Positions 59,801 through 64,000 of a stretch of 64,000 nucleotides of DNA are shown here, one piece after another (position 1 is the first letter of the stretch; every line of letters begins with the position of its first letter). The DNA is from Struthio camelus (Eukaryota; Chordata; Aves; Struthioniformes; Struthionidae). The position numbers and the translations under genes were made by a program. Location of the stretch: the NCBI RefSeq assembly GCF_040807025.1, contig NC_090945.1:71807088-71871087 (forward strand). The letters run 5' to 3'. The notes under the pieces were generated by a model. The model searched no databases and was not told the DNA's origin. It saw only the letters and a list, made by a program, of their open reading frames with translations.

Positions 59801-60282
59801 ATATGCTGTCATTGAAATTCATCAACCTTTCATCAGACCCACAAAAGCTTCAGAAAAAACAGCCTTTCTACTACAGAAAAATGTGGCAATTATCTGAGCT
59901 GGTTTGGAAAACACTTGATAAAGCTTCTGTTTCTAAGTTTGTGAAGCTGATTCTGCCTCTCTTTTATAGATTTTCAGGTTGACCCCTACACTGACCAGTA
60001 CAGACTGCCTTGATAAGCAGTGGTGTTTGCAAGTGTTCCCTAACATTGATTTAACACTCTGTGCTTACATTACTGCAGGAAAAATTGCCTCAGTTTCAAA
60101 TATACAGAAAATGAATCTTCCTCCTACACAGCTGACCATCACTGATGTTTCCCTGCAACCTGTTAATTCAGAAACAATTTATATAACATTCACCTGTAAC
60201 AGTTGATGAGTATAGACCTCAGTCATGTGACAACTATGTTTCTTAAGAGTATTGCTTTACCTCATGACCCAGTCATAGTATT
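53871..60282. other. non-coding stretch
   Basis: Frames are 98 codons or fewer and unrecognised. A somewhat GC-richer patch at 57.6-57.95 kb opens frames on both strands at the same place, so it is not evidence of coding. A diverged 54-bp-period duplication at 58155-58256 is listed separately. Nothing else structured was seen. Confidence 0.6.
58155..58256. repeat. diverged tandem duplication, period 54 bp
   Basis: A 48-nt block starting TTAACCTTTAAAGG (58155-58202) recurs at 58209-58256. About 37 of 48 positions are identical. Ten of the eleven differences are transitions, and the end (CTTTGGCCAGTG) is perfectly kept. The pattern fits neutral decay of an old duplication, with perhaps some constraint on the CTTTAAAGG and CTTTGGCCAGTG words. 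Confidence 0.85.
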
Positions 60283-60899
60283 GAATCACAGAATAGTTGA
60301 GGTTGGAAGGGATCTCTGGAGATCATCTAGTCCAACCCCCCTGCCCAAGCAGGATCACCTCGAGCAGGCTGCCCTGGCCCGTGTCCAGTCAGATTTTGAA
60401 TATCTCCAGGGATGGAGACTCCACAACCCCTCTGGGCAACCTTCTCCAGTGCTCAGTCACCCTCACAGTGAAAAAGTTTTTCCTCAGGTTCAGATGGAAC
60501 TTCCTGTGTTTCAGTTGTGCCCATTGCCTCTTGTCCTGTCACTGGGCTCCACGGAAAACAGTCTGACCCCACCCTCTTTACACCTTTCCATCAGATATTC
60601 ATATACATTGAGAAGATCTCCCCTCAATCTTCTCTTCTCCAGGCTGAACAATCCCAATTTCTCAACCTTTCCTCATAGGAGAGATGCTCTAGGCCCTTAA
60701 TCATCTTAGTAGCCCTTCGATGGACTAGCTGCAGTAACTCCATATCTCCCTTACACTGCGGAGCCCAGAACTGGACACAGCACAGATATGGCCTCACCAG
60801 GACTGAGCAGAAGGATCACCTCCCTCCACCAGCTGGCAACACATTTCCTAATGCAGCCCAGGATACCATTAGCCTTCTTTCCCACAAGGGCACATTGCT
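60283..60899 (-). mobile_element. CR1 LINE, 5'-truncated 3' portion, minus strand
   Basis: Read on the minus strand, this is the last ~0.6 kb of an avian CR1 non-LTR retrotransposon: the C-terminal part of ORF2 followed by the short 3' end. On the plus strand it begins with the inverted octamer end (AATCACAGAATAG) and GGTTGGAAGGGATCTCTGGA. It then runs through CACTGGGCTCCACGGAAAAC, TTCTCTTCTCCAGGCTGAAC and AGCCCAGAACTGGACACAGC, and stops near CCACAAGGGCACATTGCT. The upstream reverse-transcriptase core and endonuclease are absent. Small deletions relative to the family pattern (for example near 60775-60815) break the ORF2 frame, so it is a dead copy. The plus-strand frames of 165 and 89 codons here (60203-60700, 60297-60566) are antisense readings of the element, not genes. 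Confidence 0.96.
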
Positions 60900-62136
60900 A
60901 AGTGATGGGTCTGTCAGTTAGGAAATAAAATTTTTGACAGGCCCAAATAATTTCTTTTCAGATTCTTTATTCATGAGAATTGTGAGATTGTGACCATCTC
61001 AATTTTCACTGCATTTTTTACTGCACTACATTTTGCTAAAAAGCAAAAAAACTCCAGGGCCAGAAAAAGTATGCATTCCTCGGCTCTGGTATCTGTATAC
61101 GACAGCCTTTGTCTTCCCAAAAAACTAGATATAATCCACCGCTGTGTACGATTACATGAAGGATTATGATGCCATACTCATTCTTCTTGTCTTACTTGGA
61201 AGCTGTGCTATGTACTCTATTTATGCAATCCAATTAAAATGCCTTCATGCTTTAAAGTAGCAATATTCATAATATTTATAAGAGTAGTACATTTTTGTAA
61301 AATCATAATTAGGTTGCCATATCTCTAAGTCACCTATAAAATGCTATTATAGATGAGCAATTTTAATGCAAAAGTATGTAAATCAGAAAGAAATCATTGC
61401 ATTGTGTTGTTGATGAATATAATGGATGAAATCCTGGTCCCACTGACATTTCAGAGGGTTCCCATTCACTCAAGCAGAGCCAGCATTTTTTCCAATACAC
61501 CTGATTCTGTCTTTCACATGCATTCCTAAAGAGTTAATTATGTCCTTATTTCTTATTAGCATTGTGGTGGTGTCAAGAAGCCTCAGTGAAGACTGCATCC
61601 TGATAGGAATTACACTTTCATGTGGCTTATTAGTGTTACACATGTCACTCCACAGACTGCAGTAGCATCATGACAGCCTTATAAAGTTATAAATTAGTAC
61701 AGAATCAGTGCCTTTCTCCCATTTTGATTCTGCAACTGAATTTAAGGCTGGAGCTGTGAAGTGCAGTCCTTTCTAAAATGACATGCTAGGTTTCTTTTTT
61801 TTCAGGGCAGCTACCTGAGGGTCAAAAGCTCCTTTCAGCAGAGGCTCTAGCCTATTCTGAGACTTCCAGTTTCCACGCTAGATTCTGCTCCTAGATAAGA
61901 ACACACACATACTCCCATGCAAGTCAGAGATGTGCCAGGGAACATAGAAAAGCAAATCTTTTGGCCTTAAAGTTAATAGCAATGAGCCTTCAGTACTGTT
62001 AAATTTGAGGGTTTCATTTAAACAACAGTTTATAAGTAGCTTTAAAGATTACTTTGAGCAGATTTCTATATAGAAATCTTTTGCTCTTGCTAAAGAATCT
62101 AAAAAAGCCCCAGGCAGTCTCTTTTGTTGCCTGAAG
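60900..62136. other. non-coding stretch
   Basis: No gene supported. It contains one candidate ancient short repeat (61428-61490) and a T-rich tract ending in CAG (about 61792-61805). The tract has the look of a splice acceptor ahead of the small frame at 62137, but nothing confirms splicing. Confidence 0.6.
61428..61490. repeat. possible ancient fold-back short repeat copy
   Basis: GAAATCCTGGTCCCACTGA near the start is loosely complementary to AGAGCCAGCATTTTTT near the end, and CCCATTCACTCAAG lies between. Together these resemble a dispersed sauropsid element with a 'cccattgacttcaatggg' core that I recall but cannot name. A more partial copy lies near 1992-2042. Resemblance only. Confidence 0.35.
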
Positions 62137-62319
62137 ATGTCAGATAAAAGTCATCCAAGCTGGAGAATGCCTTCTCCTGCTCCTCTGTGTACACAGAGCC
62201 CAGAGTTTCCACATGAGCTACCGAAGTGGCAGCTTGTGGCTCTGACCATGGGCACAGCAGCAGCCACTGCAACCACTGCTGCTGTGGCGCTGTGGTGTGT
62301 CTATGAGCATAGTACCTGA
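62137..62319 (+). CDS. candidate 60-residue small membrane protein, unconfirmed
   Basis: This ATG-to-TGA frame has 60 codons and an A at -3 of the start, a reasonable initiation context. The predicted product has a proline- and serine-rich N-terminal half (residues 1-32). An Ala/Thr/Val-rich hydrophobic stretch follows, roughly residues 32-55 (LVALTMGTAAATATTAAVAL plus WCVY), long enough to span a membrane once and ending with a short hydrophilic tail (EHST). An AATAAA with a GT/T-rich stretch after it lies about 250 bp downstream (62571-62576). The frame remains open upstream to a TAG at 62071, so a spliced, longer protein is conceivable. An opposite-strand frame of 76 codons (62099-62329) overlaps it. 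I do not recognise a family. The GCAGCAGCCACTGC-type composition that makes the Ala/Thr stretch could also be chance. Confidence 0.22.
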   Translation: MSDKSHPSWRMPSPAPLCTQSPEFPHELPKWQLVALTMGTAAATATTAAVALWCVYEHST

Positions 62320-64000
62320 TGAAACACAATCAAACTTCCCAAACAACTATGTTCAGGATCTCTTCACCTTAAAATACGCAATCTCACACTAAAATCTCAC
62401 CCGACCTTTGTTACGTGGCTGTATTGCTTTACACAGCCAAGAGTGATTCAGAGGTTCCAAAGTGTTATAAAAAAACCTCAAAACTTGTATCATGATTAGG
62501 ATCACTCTTCTCAGTAGAACAGCTCCTTTGCAAGTTTCCAGATGAAACCCAGGCCTCAGAATCAATGCAAAATAAAGTGTCCTGGACCTTCAAGTTCTTG
62601 GTTTTATTAACTGAATGGTTCTGTTATGAAGAACACCAGTCTTTACCTGTCACTCTTTAAATCAGGGCATGTCAACACCTGACGTTTCAATATGGTGAAA
62701 TGCAAATTTAAAGAGGAATAGATATTCTTGAATAATCCCCTGCTCAGGCATGCCTTCAGACTAAGAATGAAGCATGCCTGCTCAGGCATGCACCACTTCT
62801 TTAAGAAATGTGATAGAATGATTTGTGTTAGTTGGTCTGGAATTTGGATTACTAAACATCAGATGCTACCTAAGATTAACCATCTACACCTTACAAATCC
62901 GTATGCTAAACTTCAGCTAGCAACAACATGAAACAGTTAGTGACTTTCCCAATTGGAATTTACGTCTTTGCTGTTCTATAGCCCCCATTGGACAAACATA
63001 TGGGTAGTGATGCTTTTTCTTTTGTTCAACTATGTGTTCTTTGAAGACAATGCTTCCATGTATCCACACCATGCCTATTGTAAAAACAATGGGTACCAGC
63101 ACCATTGAATTCTACTTAGTCATATCCAAACACTTTAAAGATTTTTTTAAAAGCAAAACAAATACAGTTTTTAGACTGCAAAAATTTTAGCCACATGGCC
63201 ACATGAAGCCAGTATTCATGTCTTGTCCATCCAAATCACAGAGGAGGCCCATTACGCCTGCATCATTATTATCAGTGTCATATTACAGATAGTCAGCATG
63301 AGGTAAGATTTTACCACTTCTCAGCTGGTCTAACCACTTATGTTAGCATATGATATGAAAGTGAAGCATGCCATTTGATCAAGTGATCTGATGGGGGTCA
63401 CTCACTGACTCATGTCATAAACCAACTGGAGACCATGTTAGCTGCCTAGATGTGAGAGCTTACTGGAAATGTTAGCACATTATTCAAAACACTTGCAAAC
63501 TATGCAAATTAATGCTAGAACTTCATTTCTATGGATGACTTGAAGGGAGTTGCTTGGCAAGTTTTCTGATTTTCCTTAGTCTTCAAGTCAGTCCAAGTGT
63601 ATTTGCAGAAGCAGCAGCAAAGTCCTCCAAGTACCTAAAATTCTTATTCGGGCACGTCACTAGTACAGAGTCACTAGCACAGCAGAGTTCCTGCAAATCC
63701 GTCTGTTAACCTTAGACTTCATATGTAGCTTGCTAAAGTTATTAGCTTCATGCAGTCTGAAAGTAAATTGCGATGCTAGCATTTAGGTTGCAGGTCATCT
63801 TGCCCAGCTTTGGTATAGAAAACAAAATAAACAGGATAGAACAGAAGACACTTCAGACTGCTACAGGGCAGTATGGTAGAACATCATTGGCCTTTATTTG
63901 CTTTCCATCATGGCTGCTTGTCAAAATCAATAGAAACTACTTGGATAGCCAAGTCTTTTCCATAAGGCTCTAAATTACCTCACCATGCCAAAGGTTTTTA
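62320..64000. other. non-coding stretch to window end
   Basis: No supported gene; frames are 67 codons or fewer. It contains a possible polyadenylation signal (AATAAA, 62571-62576) and a cluster of direct and inverted GCATGCCTG words at 62739-62791. The rest is unique AT-rich sequence. Confidence 0.6.
62739..62791. repeat. direct 15-bp repeat combined with a palindrome
   Basis: CCTGCTCAGGCATGC occurs at 62739-62753 and again at 62777-62791. The second copy overlaps a near-perfect palindrome, GCATGCCTG (62772-62780) + CT + CAGGCATGC (62783-62791). The combination suggests a templated local duplication or fold-back synthesis event. Confidence 0.8.

Noticed and set aside
60203..60700. 165-codon plus-strand open frame
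   Set aside because: Most of it lies antisense inside the CR1 retrotransposon remnant.
1..64000. CRISPR arrays, insertion sequences, prophage or operon structure
   Set aside because: No regularly spaced repeats with unique spacers, no bacterial-type genes and no ribosome-binding-site pattern were seen. The CR1 elements place the sequence in a bird-like genome.

Overview
This window looks like vertebrate, most likely avian, non-coding genomic DNA. The diagnostic evidence is three CR1 (chicken-repeat-1) LINE fragments with the typical CR1 3' end: a TTGGACTAGATGATCTCC-like stretch, then TTCCAACC, then ATTCTGTG octamers. I saw no Alu, L1 or B1/B2 sequence. The DNA is AT-rich, interspersed repeats are sparse, and open reading frames are short in all six frames. 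No bacterial, plasmid or phage organisation is visible: there are no operons, ribosome-binding sites or CRISPR arrays. No complete tRNA or rRNA gene was found by eye.

Layout. 1-7.9 kb is AT-rich unique sequence, with one possible ancient short-repeat copy near 2.0 kb. 7.9-10.9 kb holds two short CR1 3' tails and, between them, a long imperfect palindrome (8085-8213). 10.9-27.6 kb is unique sequence with several small tandem duplications (16.1 kb, and 19.4 and 19.6 kb), two hairpins (16.87 and 21.68 kb) and a small CpG cluster at 17.07-17.24 kb. 27.6-28.2 kb carries the longest open frame of the window (180 codons), overlapped by an open frame on the other strand; I regard it as probably chance. 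28.2-49.8 kb is again unsupported for genes; it contains a G13 run, an A17 run, two perfect short hairpins (38.03 and 38.46 kb), an (AC)19 microsatellite at 44.74 kb, and small tandem repeats at 45.3 and 49.2 kb. 49.8-53.9 kb is the longest interval with no 60-codon frame. 53.9-60.3 kb contains a diverged tandem duplication at 58.2 kb. 60.28-60.90 kb is a 5'-truncated CR1 on the minus strand. 62.14-62.32 kb has a 60-codon frame with a predicted C-terminal membrane segment and a downstream AATAAA. It is the only candidate I would test as a real small gene.

I recognise no known protein-coding gene, and I do not think the sequence alone supports any coordinated gene system. The window reads as intergenic or deep-intronic DNA. 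Its most noticeable features are fold-back structures and local duplications, and these are reported individually.
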